A stretch of 64,000 bases of DNA from Costus lasius (GCA_027563935.2 CM050449.1:82181178-82245177); one strand, 5' to 3'; positions 22,991 through 33,967 are shown, counted from the first letter of the stretch. Program-made: numbers and translations. The notes: generated from the sequence alone by a model not told the origin.

Positions 22991-24047
22991 AATCTCAACC
23001 CCATATCTCTAGCGTGACCATCATGTTTCTACTGTGCCAAAGCCTTGGTCAATGGGTCTACCAGATTGTTCTCTGTGTCAACTCTGCTAATCTTGACTTC
23101 ACCTCTGTCAATGATCTCTCTAATCAGGTGAAATATCTTGAGTATGTGTTTGGACCTTTGATAAGACCGTAATTCCTTAGCTCATGCAATTGCTCCATTG
23201 TTGTCACAGTAGAGCTCAATGGGATCCACTGCACTTGGAACCACCTGAAGTTCAGAAATGAACTTCCTGATCCAAACGGCTTCTTTGGCTACCTTAGAAG
23301 TAGCTACATACTCAGCCTCGGTTGTAGAATCAGCTATGGTGGATTGCTTGAAGCTCTCCCAGCATACAGCGCCTCCATTCATCTTGAACACATAGTCGGC
23401 CTGCGATCTGAAGTCGTTAGGGTCAAATTGGAACAACGCATCAGTGTAGCCCTGCATACTGAGTTCTTCTTGTCCCCCATAGACCAAGAACAGATCCTTA
23501 GTTCTTCTTAGATACTTAAGAATGTTCTTTACAGCCACCCAGTGCTACAAACCAAGATTGGATTGATATCAGCTGGTTATACTCACAGCATAAGCCACAT
23601 CTGGTCTAGTACACAACATTGCATACATAATCGATCATACTGCCGAAGCATAGGGCACTCGACTCATGCATCCCTCTTAGCCTGTGTGGTGGGACACTGG
23701 CTCTTTGAGAGAGTAAAGCCATGTCTCACTGGAAGGTATCGCTTCTTGGATTGCTCCAAGTTGAACCTCTCTAGGACCTTATCAATGTAGGTACTCTGAC
23801 TAAGGGCCAAGAGCCTCTTGGATCTTTCCTGGTAGATCCTCACACCTTGGATATAGGCAGCCTCCCCTAAGTCCTTCATCTCGAAACACTTCGCTAACCA
23901 TGTCTTCATAGCTTGAAAACTAGGGATGTCATTTTCGATGAGCAGTATGTCATCGACATACAAGACCAGAAAAGTCACCAAGCTCCCACTGAATTTTCTA
24001 TATACACAGGCGTCATCTTTGCTTTTGACAAAGCCATAATCTCTCAC
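22991..24047 (-). pseudogene. Reverse transcriptase end and RNase H relic (element B)
   Basis: Reading leftward, 24047-23664 gives the palm with the YVDD motif (FLVLYVDDILLIEND), then KTWLAKCFEMKDLGEA and the STYIDKVLERF connection. After a gap, 23538-23182 gives RNase H (GYTDALFQFD, ADSTTEAEYVATSKVAKEAV and the CDNNGAIA region). The RNase H tail continues with a TAG stop to about 22991. The first catalytic Asp and the Glu of RNase H are visible, but the frame is broken between the two blocks. B's 3' LTR follows without its outer end. Confidence 0.8.
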
Positions 24048-24211
24048 AGCTTCATGAAACCGAAGATTCCAACTTTGAGATGCATGCTTTTGGATTTTTT
24101 TAGCCTGCAGACCTTACTAGCATCTGCAGGATGGATGAAGCCATTAGGTTGTATCATGTACACATCCTCAGTCAGCTTCCCATTAAGGAATGTTGTCTTC
24201 ACATCCATCTG

Positions 24212-25495
24212 CTATATCTCATAGTCATGATATGTAGCTATAATAAGTAGAATCCGAATGGATTTGATCATGGCAACTGGTGAGAAGGTTTCATCATAGT
24301 TCACCCCGTGGACTTGTTTGAAACCCTTAGCCACTAGTCTACCTTTATAGGTAACTATGTTGTCATCCATGTCTATCTTCCTTTTGAAGACCCATTTACA
24401 CCCTATGGGTTTTACCCCATTAGGCAACTCAACCAAATCCCAGACTTGGTTAGCTGACATGGAATTCATCTCGGATCGCATGGCCTCAAGCCATCTCTCG
24501 GAGTCTGGTCCATTGACCGCCTCATCATAAGTCTTAGGTTCATCCTCAATTATGAAGATACCGTCGTGTTGAGTCAGCAGTGACCCATACCTCTCAGGCA
24601 CACGACGAATCCTCCCAGACCTACGTGGGGCTTGTGTCTGAGCCTCAGGTTGTCTAGCAACCGGTGCAGGTGGATCAGGTTCCATCTCTGTGTCTTGTGG
24701 TTGCACTTGGACCTCGTCCAAGTCAAACTTCCTCCCACTGACTTCTTTCATGAGAAATTCTTTCTCTAGAAAGATAGCACCCCGAGCAACAAAAACCTTG
24801 TTCTCGGTGGGAACATAGAAGTAGTAAACCTTAGTTTCCTTAGGGTACCCCACAAACACACATTTATCAGATCTAGGTTCTAGCTTGCTAGAATCTTGAC
24901 GTTTGACATAAGCCTCACACCCCCAGATCCTGATAAAAGATAGATTAGGGTGTCTCCCACCCCATACCTCGTATGGAATCTTTCAGACACTCTTAGAAGG
25001 AACATTATTCAGTATGAGAGAAACTGTCTCAAGTACATGCCCCCAGAATGAGGGAGGTAGAGTTGCATGACTCATCATAGACCGAACCATGTCCAACAAG
25101 GTTCGATTTCTCCTTTCATATATCCCATTCCATTGAGATGTTCCAGGAGGAGTGAGTTGGGATAAGATCCCACGCTCTCTCAGATAGTCAAAGAACTCAC
25201 TACTCAATTACTCTCCACCACGATCTGATTGAAGAGTCTTAATGGATTTACCAAGCTAGTTCTCTTCTTCATGTCTGAATTCCTTAAATTTCTCAAAGGA
25301 TTCAGACTTATGTGTCATCAAGTAGACATAACCATATCTACTTAAGTCATCAGTAAATGTGATGAAGTAGTCGTACCCTCCTCGGGCTTGTTTATTGAAT
25401 GGCGCACACACATCACTATGTATGAGATACAATAAACCTCCTGCCCTCTCACCAATCTTGGTGAAGGGCGCCTTTGTCATCTTCCCTAATAACAA
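24212..25495 (-). pseudogene. Integrase core to reverse transcriptase N-terminus relic (element B)
   Basis: Minus-strand blocks are the integrase core (LIHSDVCAPF; SDRGGE with a following stop; SQWNGIYERRNRTLLDMV, supplying the D-D-E residues), the C-terminal FVGYPKETKVYYFYVPTENK region, a proline/arginine linker (APRRSGRIRRVPERYG) and reverse transcriptase fingers (DEPKTYDEAV, IGCKWVFKRKIDMD, GVNYDETFSPVAM). Stops near 25208 and 25256, a stop at the Trp before QMDVK, and frameshifts inactivate it. Compared with element D it is clearly homologous but much older. Confidence 0.8.
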
Positions 25496-26016
25496 GGTTC
25501 ACAAGTATCAAATTCCTCCAAGGAAGTTGAATATAACAACCCATTTGCATGGAGTTGTTGGATGTGGTTTTTGTTTATATGGGCTAATCGACAGTGCCAT
25601 AGGAAAACACCAACTGAACCACTCAATTTGGTCCTTTTATTATTTATGTTACAAATAGAGCTATCCATGTCCAAGACATATAAACCATTGCATAAAGTAC
25701 CCTTCCCATAAAACATGTTTGCAAATGAGAAAGAACAAGAGTTCTCCTTTATTTCAAACTTAAATCCTTTCTTTGCCAAGCAAGGAATGGATACAATGTT
25801 TTTAGTAAGTGAAGGTACATAGTAGCAATGATATAGTTCTAATTGAAGTCCAGAAGGCAAGAAGAGAGTCAAAACTCCTACAGCAACAGCAGCAACATCT
25901 GCCCTGTTTCCAACTCGTAGGTCAATCTCTCCAGCCCGCATCGATCTACTTTTCTTGAGCCCCTGCATATTTGCACAAATATAAGCTCTACATGCGGTAT
26001 CCAATACCCATGACAT
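25486..26016 (-). pseudogene. Protease and integrase zinc-finger relic (element B)
   Basis: The frame holds the copia protease (MSWVLDTACRAYICANMQ with the catalytic Asp; DLRVGNRADVAAVAVG) and, further on, YVPSLTKNIVSIP and the integrase finger H-C-R-L-A-H ... C-E-P-C. It overlaps the next block by a frameshift near 25490. Another frame (26090-25878) carries the sequence just upstream, so a second frameshift separates it from gag. Confidence 0.75.
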
Positions 26017-26091
26017 AGAAGTAGAAAGGTTGACTTTTGTAACATAAATACCGGAGCATGAAGACGAAGCCTTGTCTCTCTTCTTCTCATT

Positions 26092-26571
26092 CTAAAGTCG
26101 CACTATGTCCTTTATCATGTGAGGTGGTCCTCCACATGAGTAGAACTTGTTATTCTTGACTCTTTCTATCTTTATCTTCAATGTTTTAGTTAAGCCTCTA
26201 GGCTCAACACATTGAATGTCTAATTTAGGAGGGTTGACCTCAACCAATTCATCAAAGAGCTGCCTTAGATTAAAAATAATCTCAGAGGCACTCTTAGATT
26301 CATATTTCCTTCTTAATTTGGGCGACATGTTGGTTAGCATTAAATTAGCAACCTCCAAAGTATCGGCCTGATGCTTATCATAAGCATCATTCTCAGCCGC
26401 TGAGGCCGAGCATGGAAGTGGCTCAGGAATTGCCTGCTCAAGGACATAGAGCTTCCTCTCGAGCTTGAGCACATTTCTCAAGTTCATATACCAATCCAGT
26501 AAGTTGGATCCAACCAACTTATCCCTTTCTAGGGTAGATCGCAGTGACCATCTGCCATTGTTCACAGCCAT
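26092..26571 (-). pseudogene. gag relic (element B)
   Basis: The first 115 residues match Angela-type gag: RSTLERDKLVGSNLLDWYMN, then ERKLYVLEQAIPEPLP, DAYDKHQADTLEVANLMLTN and MSPKLRRKYESKSASE. The frame then jumps to a damaged zinc-knuckle segment (NNKFYSCGGPPHMIKD), so about 100 residues of gag are deleted. The start at 26571 has the same spacing to the leader hairpins as in element D. Confidence 0.75.
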
Positions 26572-26749
26572 TGTTCTACAACAACCAAGAAATAACAGAT
26601 TAGTACTACTTTCAGATCATTTAAACTGGACTTGTTTTAAATGATTATGGCTCCCACTATTTTAGTCGGATTGATAACCCACAAAGTCAATCGGGAAATT
26701 TAAGATTTCCTATTGAGATGAGATCCTTATTCCACATGAGGCTCTGTGT

Positions 26750-26763
26750 CCCACGAGAGTGGG
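26750..26763 (-). promoter_or_regulatory. Leader hairpin a (element B)
   Basis: The stem is CCCAC/GTGGG with a 4-base loop, 179 bases upstream of the gag start. The aligned element D hairpin (33499-33512) has CTCGC/GCGGG, so one A-T pair has become G-C with pairing kept. Confidence 0.5.
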
Positions 26764-27072
26764 ATGAGATGCACAAAGTGACCCATGTTTCTTAAGGTGG
26801 GCACGCTGGCCGGTTGCTCCAAGCAACTCCCCTTCTTGAGAGAGTCTAGGCATTTCATATCCAGCGAGGGCTAGATACAGCATGAAACCCTAACCTCTCA
26901 ACGTTGCCTATAGAGTTTCATCATGTGCCCAACACATATGAAGATCTAGTCAAGTCTATTCCTAATCGTTATGCCCAGGGCCAATGAGTTTCCTTGCGAA
27001 AGCATGCCTAGGTTAATACTGGACTGGGGAAACCATTGCCACCACGCACTTTCTAAAGATAAGTGGGTGTGT

Positions 27073-27086
27073 CCCACAAGGGTGGG
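27073..27086 (-). promoter_or_regulatory. Leader hairpin b (element B)
   Basis: The stem is CCCAC/GTGGG with a 4-base loop, about 500 bases upstream of gag. Flanks (GTTGTG before and GACACACCCA after on the minus strand) align with those of element D hairpin 33165-33191. Confidence 0.5.
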
Positions 27087-28209
27087 AGACAGTTCACAAC
27101 TCCACTGATCAATAGCTTAGTGAGGGCTACGCGTTAAAAGGCTACTAGACTTGATATTTTGAGTGAGGGTTTTTAAGGTCTCATCAGTTTTATCTTATGT
27201 CTAACAATACAGGTATGCAATCCTATAGTGATAACATAACGATAAAACATCACAGGCATGCTTCAGCAGATATTGAAAGTAGTAAAAGAATGATGTGATC
27301 ATAGCCTATTCATGACATTGAACCAACTCATGCCAAAAGGAGGTTCAACTCTTGACCTATAACTCAAGCCCCTAGAACTAGACCTAGCCTAACAGACCTC
27401 TAGCTTGGTCTTCAAGGTTGGCTCCAAGGTCCTTCTCACCATGGTTTAGCTCTCAAACCCTAGAGGTAGTTCTAAGGGAAACCCTAGAAGCACCCTCATG
27501 GGTTCGGCCAATGCCAAGGGCTTCCGCCAAGGAAGATGCACCACCATGCAAGGAGCCAAGATAGCTAGCACACAAACCCAAAGGGTTCAGCCATGCCCAC
27601 TTGCGCCACTTAGCATGCATGCGCCACCAAGGGAGATGCATGCGCCAATGCTCTAAGTGATATGCGCCACCTTAATCTTCCTCTTAGTTAAAACAAAAAG
27701 AAAAGCAACAAGCAGGCCTCACAAGGGTACATCACAGGCATGCAAAGGGGCTTGACTTATGACCACAACATTATGCACAACCAAGGTATTTACTCATGCA
27801 ATTCTACATGCTCATGAAAAACATAAAATTTGAAATTTTACTTTTTCATAAAACATGTCTTTCTTCCACATCATCTTATCACAGATCTTTTGATCATTTG
27901 AGATTATGTTTCTTTATGATTTCATAGATCCTTTCAGCTAGGAAATTTTGTCAGATCAAGAGACCCAGCAAGTCCGAAGACACAATGCCCATCCTACTTG
28001 ACAAAATTACGTGCGCCTTTGATCTTAAATCAATCAAGAAAATAATCCTTCAACAATCCAAAAGAAATTTAATAGAAGATACAAAGCAAAGACCTAAAAT
28101 TTTTCTTACTAGAAAAATCATGTGCCACTAACATGCAATTTTTGAAAATTGAGATATAGCTTGTGAGCATGGAAAAGTATGAAAGTACATTGTTTGAGTC
28201 TCGCAAGTC

Positions 28210-28221
28210 GCTCTGATACCA
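28210..28221 (-). other. Primer-binding site of element B
   Basis: The minus strand reads TGGTATCAGAGC, complementary to the 3' end of initiator methionine tRNA, the usual primer of plant copia elements. It lies one base from the LTR end at 28223. Confidence 0.9.
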
Positions 28222-28222
28222 C

Positions 28223-30198
28223 TTTTGGGAAACCCCGGGGATATTTTACAATTTTTCAGAGTCATTACAACACATATACATTGCACAGTGGAAGAATATC
28301 CACGAAACAGACCAGTCCCAAAAACCCAGTGAAGATCGTCAAGCGAGGGAGTCGACACGATGAGATAGAAAATACCTTCGGAGCAAGATGAGGCCAATGT
28401 CGAGGTAGGCGGCCAAGCATGCACCCTCTACTATCTCACACACACGGATGCCTCAAGCTCTCTTCTTCCTTGCCCGGTGCTAGCCTCGGGAAGAAGATCC
28501 AAGCTGTTGTGCTCCTTCTCCTATGCTTGCGCCACTTCCAAGGATGAGTTGCGCCAATAGAAGAGAAGGAAGAGGGAGATGATGAAGTCGCCAAGCCCAA
28601 GTCTTCCTTGCGCCAAGAGGAGGGAAGAAGAAAGGTGGCATGTGGCTTCAAGAAGAGATGGAAGGGATGCACCAAAGTCCTCCTTGCTCTCGCCCTTTCA
28701 TTGTTCTCACACCTCTTGAATATTGCATGAAGGAGCTCACGCATCCTTCCAATATATAGAAGCAAGGGGCGGCCAAGAGAACAAGGGGTGGGCGCAAGTC
28801 CAAACAAGAGGGGCGACTAGGGTTAGGGTGAGGTGTCAATTAGGGTTTATGGCTTTGGAAAGTCTCCAAGACTTTTCCATAAACTCCTTGTAATCACCCA
28901 AGACTTACCATATAAGCCTGTCATGCCTTAGATGTCTCAAGCCTTGCCTTAGAGGCAAGCTTTCCATCTAAGAATGAAGGGGGAGGCACCCTTTAATTCC
29001 TAATGAAGCAAAGTTGCCCACTCCTCCCTATTATGCCCTTAGGCGCCAATGGGAGGAGACTTCTCCCCATTATACCCTTTTAGCCCATTGTTTCTTCATG
29101 ACAACTTGTTATTAGGCCTCATTGGATAATGAGCAAGCCCAAACTTCATTGCATGGGTTGATTAAGCAATTGGATCCAATCCAATGTAACCCTAATCCAT
29201 ATGTGACCAACCATCGGCAAATACGGGTCAACTTGCCAAAAATAAAGTTTGGCTCCAATAACTCTCTTCCATCTCATCAGGCCCATCGGCGCTGATGAAA
29301 TCTCCAAAATCGATCCAAGCTATCCAATAACTCGATCATAAGGCTTCTCGATCAATACGAGAACTCGAGTATCTTGGTGTGCGACCCTGTAGGTTCCTCT
29401 TACACTGGCAGTGCTGACCTAAGGTCACCACAAGCAGTGAGTGGCTCCTAACAGCGCATCGCTGCTACCCAGGTCAATGGAATGGATATCGACATCGACA
29501 TCCCCATCATTGCAACTAGGTACAGATGCATTACAATCTCTTTGCCGAACTGATATCCGATTGGACAAGTGTATCACCACTTGTTTTCACCCAATCACAT
29601 GGCTATGACTAAATCAGGTTCTCACCTAGGTATGGCCATACACTTTCAGTCATAGAACCATAGCTCCATGGATATCAAGCTTCCCTCAGGAAGGGGCAAA
29701 CCCTCTGTCTGTCCATTGACCTTCTCATATGGGTCATGACATGCTTAATGACAACCGTTATGTCCTCCCAACTACGGTGAGGTGTTAGGTTGTATCAAAG
29801 CATGTCCCTAACCATATAGAATGACCAATGATCTCAAGTCGAGGGATCTATGCATCTCCTATCACTTGTGAGGATAACTCATGACACCAAGTCATTGCCT
29901 CACAGCGGGTCGGTCCAATATATCCACCACTGGCATATCTATATGTCTGCGTTAGCACTTCGTGCCTAACCAGCCCATATACCAGTCTCACAAGTACCAG
30001 AGCTATCCCATATCCACTCAGGTACATCGACTATGGACAATCATTTGAGAACAGATCCAATTTATCTCTAGGGACATTATCATGTAAGTACATAATTGCA
30101 GATGTAGACAAACAATGATAACGACAATGCCAGAATGATATATAAGTATCAAAGTCAAGTAGTACAAAGATGGACCAAAACTAGGTCCTAGGGCATAT
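28223..30198 (-). repeat. 5' LTR of element B, major part
   Basis: This is the inner 1976 bases of a roughly 1985-base LTR. Its outermost 9 bases lie at 39299-39307, beyond element D. The inner end reads TTTTGGGAAAC where the other LTR has TGTTGGGAAAC, so the terminal TG has mutated. It carries the conserved palindrome GTATGGCCATAC near 29635. Minus-strand frames such as 28807-28436 are LTR sequence. Confidence 0.85.
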
Positions 30199-31881
30199 TG
30201 TTGGGGTATGCCCTTAAGGCTAATGTTTGAGGCCTTGGGATTGTAACAGTATCATGTATAAACTCTTATGTTTATAAAGGCAATGGTTGTTATTCAGTTT
30301 GTTATATTATCTGCTGCAATACATATACTTCTGAATAATGTCTCAATGCTGTTCAGCTGGGCTGACATGCAGTAAAGTCCTTAGTCGATATATCTTGGCG
30401 AACATGAGACAGCCTTGATATGATTGAGACTAATATGTGTTCTAATCTTATAGGATGCTTCGAGCATGGAATAAGATGTAGACTCATGGGTACATTGGAT
30501 GTACTGGACAGACCCTACTAGGATATTCAATTGCTTGTCACAATGTGAATAATCCTTGATTGCAACAAGTGGCACATTTCCTCTGACTTGAGATCACTTG
30601 TGTTTCTAAATGATGATTGTCATTGTTTTGAGGTAGTTCAATATCATTTGAAACATAATGGTTATAGACTATCTTGGATGGTGAGCTTGAGTCAGGTTAG
30701 GGCACTAGTGATAGATAAAGGATTGCCGTCTCCTTAATTGGAGTGTGATGTTCTAAAGGGGCCCCCCTCTGTATGAGATGATTGAGAAAGTGTATGGCCA
30801 TACCCAGGTGACAGTGTTCATCTGATCTAATCATGCTCATCATATTGGAGCTACAAGCTTGACACGCTTGTCCAATAAGAACATCCAGTGGCAAAGGAAA
30901 TTTGCATGCCTTGTGAATTGGATTCACACTTGTGCTGTGGTTTGGGTGTAGTCTTGGAAGACTCTTTCCTTTATATTGGGAGACAGTGATGTGTTGCTAG
31001 ATACCCCTCACTGATCGTGATAACGTAAGTTATCGTTACCGACATTTAAAGGAAACCCTTAGGGTCGCACAATTTGATGATATGGCTTACTTAAGTCAGA
31101 TCGTGTGGACTGAATTGTTTGGGTTCAGTTTAAAGGGATTTAGTCTCTGATTATAAGTGAGATCTAGTCTAATCATGTTTGATTGATTAGGGCTTGAGAT
31201 CGGTAAGCTTCGATTGAGAGAATAGATGCTAGATCAGTGAGATCAGGAGCATCAAGAGATCAATGGTCAGATCTTAAGCCTTAGGGGTTTATTATAATCT
31301 GGACTAATTGCTTGGTTTATTTGGTTATTGAACCAAATCGATTTGAACCAGCTCATTGGATGAGCGTATGGTTCAAGTTGGCATTTGCGATTGGGGTCAC
31401 TTGAACGTTGAGATGGTTTTGCTATTTTTTAGATAGCATGTCACAACGTGACCACATCTCTCTCACGTCGCCCCTCTCTCGCCCTCTTGTCGCCGTTTTG
31501 CCTTTGGCTCTTCACACATTCGTGTGAGAAAAGGTGGTAGACGAAAGAAGAAAAAAAATCGCCAAGCAAGGAAAGCTCTCTCTTCCCTTCAAACGATCAA
31601 AGACACCTTGGACGATCCTTGCTAGCACAAGGGACGACAAGAAGGAGCAAGCCGTTGATCATCTTGTGTGTGACGATTTGGAGGAGACCTCTTTTGTTCT
31701 CTTGCTTCCAAGGCGCCATCTAGAAATGGCCATGGTATGAATCGCATTCTTTCTTGCATTCAAAAGTTTTAATGTTGATCATAATACATGCATCGATCCC
31801 ATGAAACCCTAGTATCTGCTGCCCATGTTTTGTATGCGCCACTTTAGGGTTTCGGCCCCCCTTATTGAAAGGGGACTTTCA
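30199..31881 (+). repeat. 5' LTR of element D (1683 bp)
   Basis: The LTR is bounded by TGTTGGGG and GACTTTCA. It carries the conserved palindrome GTATGGCCATAC (30792-30803) and the TGACACGCTTGTCCAAT block shared with B-type LTRs. A 68-codon frame near its end (31534-31740) reads differently in the other LTR because of one A, so it is not supported as coding. Confidence 0.95.
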
Positions 31882-31883
31882 AT

Positions 31884-31895
31884 TGGTATCAGAGC
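31884..31895 (+). other. Primer-binding site of element D
   Basis: TGGTATCAGAGC, complementary to the initiator methionine tRNA 3' end, lies two bases after the 5' LTR. First-strand cDNA synthesis of the element would start here. Confidence 0.95.
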
Positions 31896-32710
31896 AGGTT
31901 TTATGCATCGTTTTATGATTGCTTAATGCTTGGTCTTCATGTTTGATCCATACTTGCGCATATGCTTAGATCTAGATGACATGCGAAACTAACATACATC
32001 TTAGTATATGTTTTTGTTGGCGCATGTATGTTGGCGCATCTATGTTTTCTTCAAAACTTCTTCTCATGCGCGACTCTCATTAGATCTAAGAGGCGCCTGC
32101 TTTAAACCCTTAGACGGGTTATTAGGGTTGAAGTCATCCCCTAGGTTAGATCCAAACAGTCTGATCAGATCATCTGACAGCCTTGATGGGTCGACCAGAT
32201 AGCATCTGTGCGTAAGCACGAGATGGCTATAGGTCGACTGCAGACAGGCGTGTAGCGATGTCTGATTGAGACGACTAGTGAACACACATGAGTTAGGCCC
32301 GGGGTCACACCCGCTTGCCAGAACTCATGAGGGTTGTTCAGCCCTGGCGCATGCATGGTTGACCATTAGGTCGACTCAAGTCAGTTACGACTTGGTGCAT
32401 GCAAGGGCAATGGATCTGACTCGGTCAGATGAGTGGATCCCTTGTAATGGACCATTGTAAGGTAGTAGGGCCAATAAGGAAAATTAAAATTGATGCCAAT
32501 GGGGTTTTCGAAATTTTATTTTCTTATGTTGGATCGCATGATGTTTGTAAGCATATGTTTGTTTATTTAATCTTGTGTGGGCTACCCATGTTTAATGTGT
32601 GCTGTGCTGGGGCCTGCGTGCCTAGAATTTAAATGTAAATAAATATTTTTATTGTGATCTGCGCATCACTTTTCATTTAAATTATAAAGTGTAATTGACC
32701 TGCGAGTCAA

Positions 32711-32751
32711 TCTTGTCTAGATAGATTAATTTGTAAATTAATCAGACAAGA
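32711..32751 (+). promoter_or_regulatory. Long hairpin in the leader of element D
   Basis: TCTTGTCT (32711-32718) pairs with AGACAAGA (32744-32751), and GATTAATTT (32724-32732) pairs with AAATTAATC (32735-32743). The result is 17 perfect pairs with a 5-base bulge and a 2-base gap at the tip. It ends 14 bases before the tRNA-like segment. Confidence 0.6.
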
Positions 32752-32765
32752 GCACAGAGCACACT

Positions 32766-32834
32766 TGGCAGAGGCGCTTGCAGCAGAGGCTTGACCAGGT
32801 GGGAGGTCCAGGGTTCGACTCTGGGACCAGGCGC
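32766..32834 (+). ncRNA. tRNA-like / Pol III promoter-like segment in the leader of element D
   Basis: TGGCAGAGGCG at 32766 resembles an A box and GGTTCGACTCT at 32812 a B box. A perfect T-arm is visible: CCAGG (32808-32812), loop GTTCGAC, TCTGG (32820-32824). GCGCTTG (32774-32780) pairs with CAGGCGC (32828-32834) as an acceptor-like stem. At 61 bases between these ends it is too short for a normal tRNA and no anticodon arm is evident. It may be a tRNA-derived SINE remnant or a retroelement tRNA-like signal. Confidence 0.4.
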
Positions 32835-33164
32835 ATTTTCCCTAGTAGGCGCACCTGAGCTGCAGATGGCGCTTGGGCCCTGGTTTGGGCCAGATGAGCA
32901 GCAAAAGACCCATGAAGAAAAGCAAGTGAAGACTTAAGTTTAATTTAAGGTCTAACTTAGGCTTAATGGGCTTTTGCCACATAAGATCAGCATGCTTTCT
33001 ATTTATTGCTTTTATAATTAGAATTGCATGAGTTTATCTTCTGCTATCACCATAGGAATTGCATGATAGTCAAGAAGATAAAAGACCGTTAAAATCCAAC
33101 GCTAAAATATCAAGCTCGTAAGCCTTCTGACGTGAAACCTCACTGTTCTGATTATCGTTGGAGC

Positions 33165-33191
33165 CGTGTTGTACCCACTCAGTGGGGCACG
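33165..33191 (+). promoter_or_regulatory. Leader hairpin 1 (element D)
   Basis: The outer stem CGTG/CACG and inner stem CCCAC/GTGGG are separated by a 5-base bulge (TTGTA) and one G, with a TCA loop. A second copy of the same architecture lies at 33373-33402 with covarying pairs. It is homologous to hairpin b of element B. Confidence 0.55.
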
Positions 33192-33372
33192 TCCATCTAT
33201 CTTCAGACGGTGCGGGATTACACCTGCGTGTTACAGAGAAGGGATTTATCGCTTCTCGTTGCTCAGCATAGCACGTGGTGGTCCAGGGAGTAGGTCGGGT
33301 CAGCTTGACCATGTAGGCTACATATGTGGCGCATATGGTAGCACATGGAGGCAGCCATCTGTGGGATCAGAG

Positions 33373-33402
33373 ACTGTGTTGTACCAACTCAGTTGGCACA
33401 GT
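33373..33402 (+). promoter_or_regulatory. Leader hairpin 2 (element D)
   Basis: The outer stem ACTGTG/CACAGT and inner stem CCAAC/GTTGG share the same TTGTA bulge and TCA loop as hairpin 1. Relative to hairpin 1, a C-G pair in the inner stem is A-T here and a C-G pair in the outer stem is T-A here. Confidence 0.55.
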
Positions 33403-33498
33403 CAGCTGGATTGCCCAGATGAAGGGGAATCGCACGGGTTGGCGATTGGCTGGGACAGCCTACCAGAGACTAGTGCTTGTACTCTCTGTGCATCTTAT

Positions 33499-33512
33499 CT
33501 CGCCTGAGCGGG
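33499..33512 (+). promoter_or_regulatory. Leader hairpin 3 (element D)
   Basis: CTCGC/GCGGG with a CTGA loop lies 195 bases before gag. Flanks TGTGCATCT before and GGAC(G/A)C(G/A)G after align it with hairpin a of element B. Confidence 0.5.
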
Positions 33513-33706
33513 ACGCGGAGACCAAGTATGAAATCTGGATCCCATCTCACTAAAAGAGTTCTACTCTTTCGGGCTGTTTTTGCTGGATTTTTCAGCCAGA
33601 TAAAATAGTGAGAAAAGAATCTTTCTTAAGTCCTGGATTGATTCTGAACATTGATACTGACCTTGCTGTTCTTGCATTGTTGTAGATTCCTGCAGCAACG
33701 AACACC

Positions 33707-33952
33707 ATGAGCTTCAATGTGCGATCCCTACTGGAAAGGGAGAAGTTTGCTGGGCCGAACTTCTCAGACTGGTACGGACACCTTAAGATTGTTCTTAAGG
33801 CAGAGAGGAAACTGTATGTCCTCGAGACGGCTATACCGCCTCAGCCCGCTCCGAATGCCGCAAGGGCGGTTCGGGATGCCTATGAAAAGCATGTCAATGA
33901 TAGCATTGATGTCGCTTGCCTGATGCTAGCGTCTATGATGCCACCGCTGTAG
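33707..33952 (+). CDS. gag N-terminal part of element D, ended by an in-frame TAG
   Basis: The frame starts at ATG 33707 (MSFNVRSLLEREKFAGPNF) and encodes the Angela-type capsid N-terminus (SDWYGHLKIVLKAERKLYVL; then DAYEKHVNDSIDVACLMLAS). It ends in a TAG at 33950-33952, codon 82. The same frame continues past the stop and reaches ATG 33968 five codons later. The stop sits where related gag proteins have glutamine or another polar residue, so one C-to-T change is the simplest origin. The full polyprotein would need this codon read through, or the next ATG used. Confidence 0.85.
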   Translation: MSFNVRSLLEREKFAGPNFSDWYGHLKIVLKAERKLYVLETAIPPQPAPNAARAVRDAYEKHVNDSIDVACLMLASMMPPL

Positions 33953-33967
33953 CGTCAGCATGAGGAT

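Larger units (their letters stand above)
26572..28209 (-). other. Untranslated leader of element B
   Basis: About 1.6 kb lies between the primer site and gag. On the minus strand it contains two hairpins with CCCAC/GTGGG stems (27086-27073 and 26763-26750). They align with hairpins at comparable distances from gag in element D, and one aligns with the relic at 6498-6511. No coding is supported; a 62-codon frame near 27641-27453 is chance. Confidence 0.65.
31896..33706 (+). other. Untranslated leader of element D
   Basis: This is an unusually long leader of 1.8 kb with no supported coding. It holds a long hairpin (32711-32751), a tRNA-like segment (32766-32834) and three hairpins before gag (33165-33191, 33373-33402, 33499-33512) plus AAAGAGT/ACTCTTT at 33553-33569. 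Packaging, dimerisation and translation signals are expected in this position in retroelements; which of these serve so is inference. Confidence 0.7.

Noticed and set aside
28436..28807. Minus-strand frame shared by both LTRs of element B (also 21741-22010)
   Set aside because: It is LTR sequence; length differs between copies and no domain is seen, so repetition reflects LTR duplication and not a gene.
31534..31740. 68-codon frame near the LTR end of element D, recurring at 38937-39152
   Set aside because: One A difference changes the start and frame between LTRs; basic composition without a domain.
32774..32834. Functional tRNA gene
   Set aside because: Only a T-arm and an acceptor-like stem are seen in 61 bases; no anticodon arm can be drawn.
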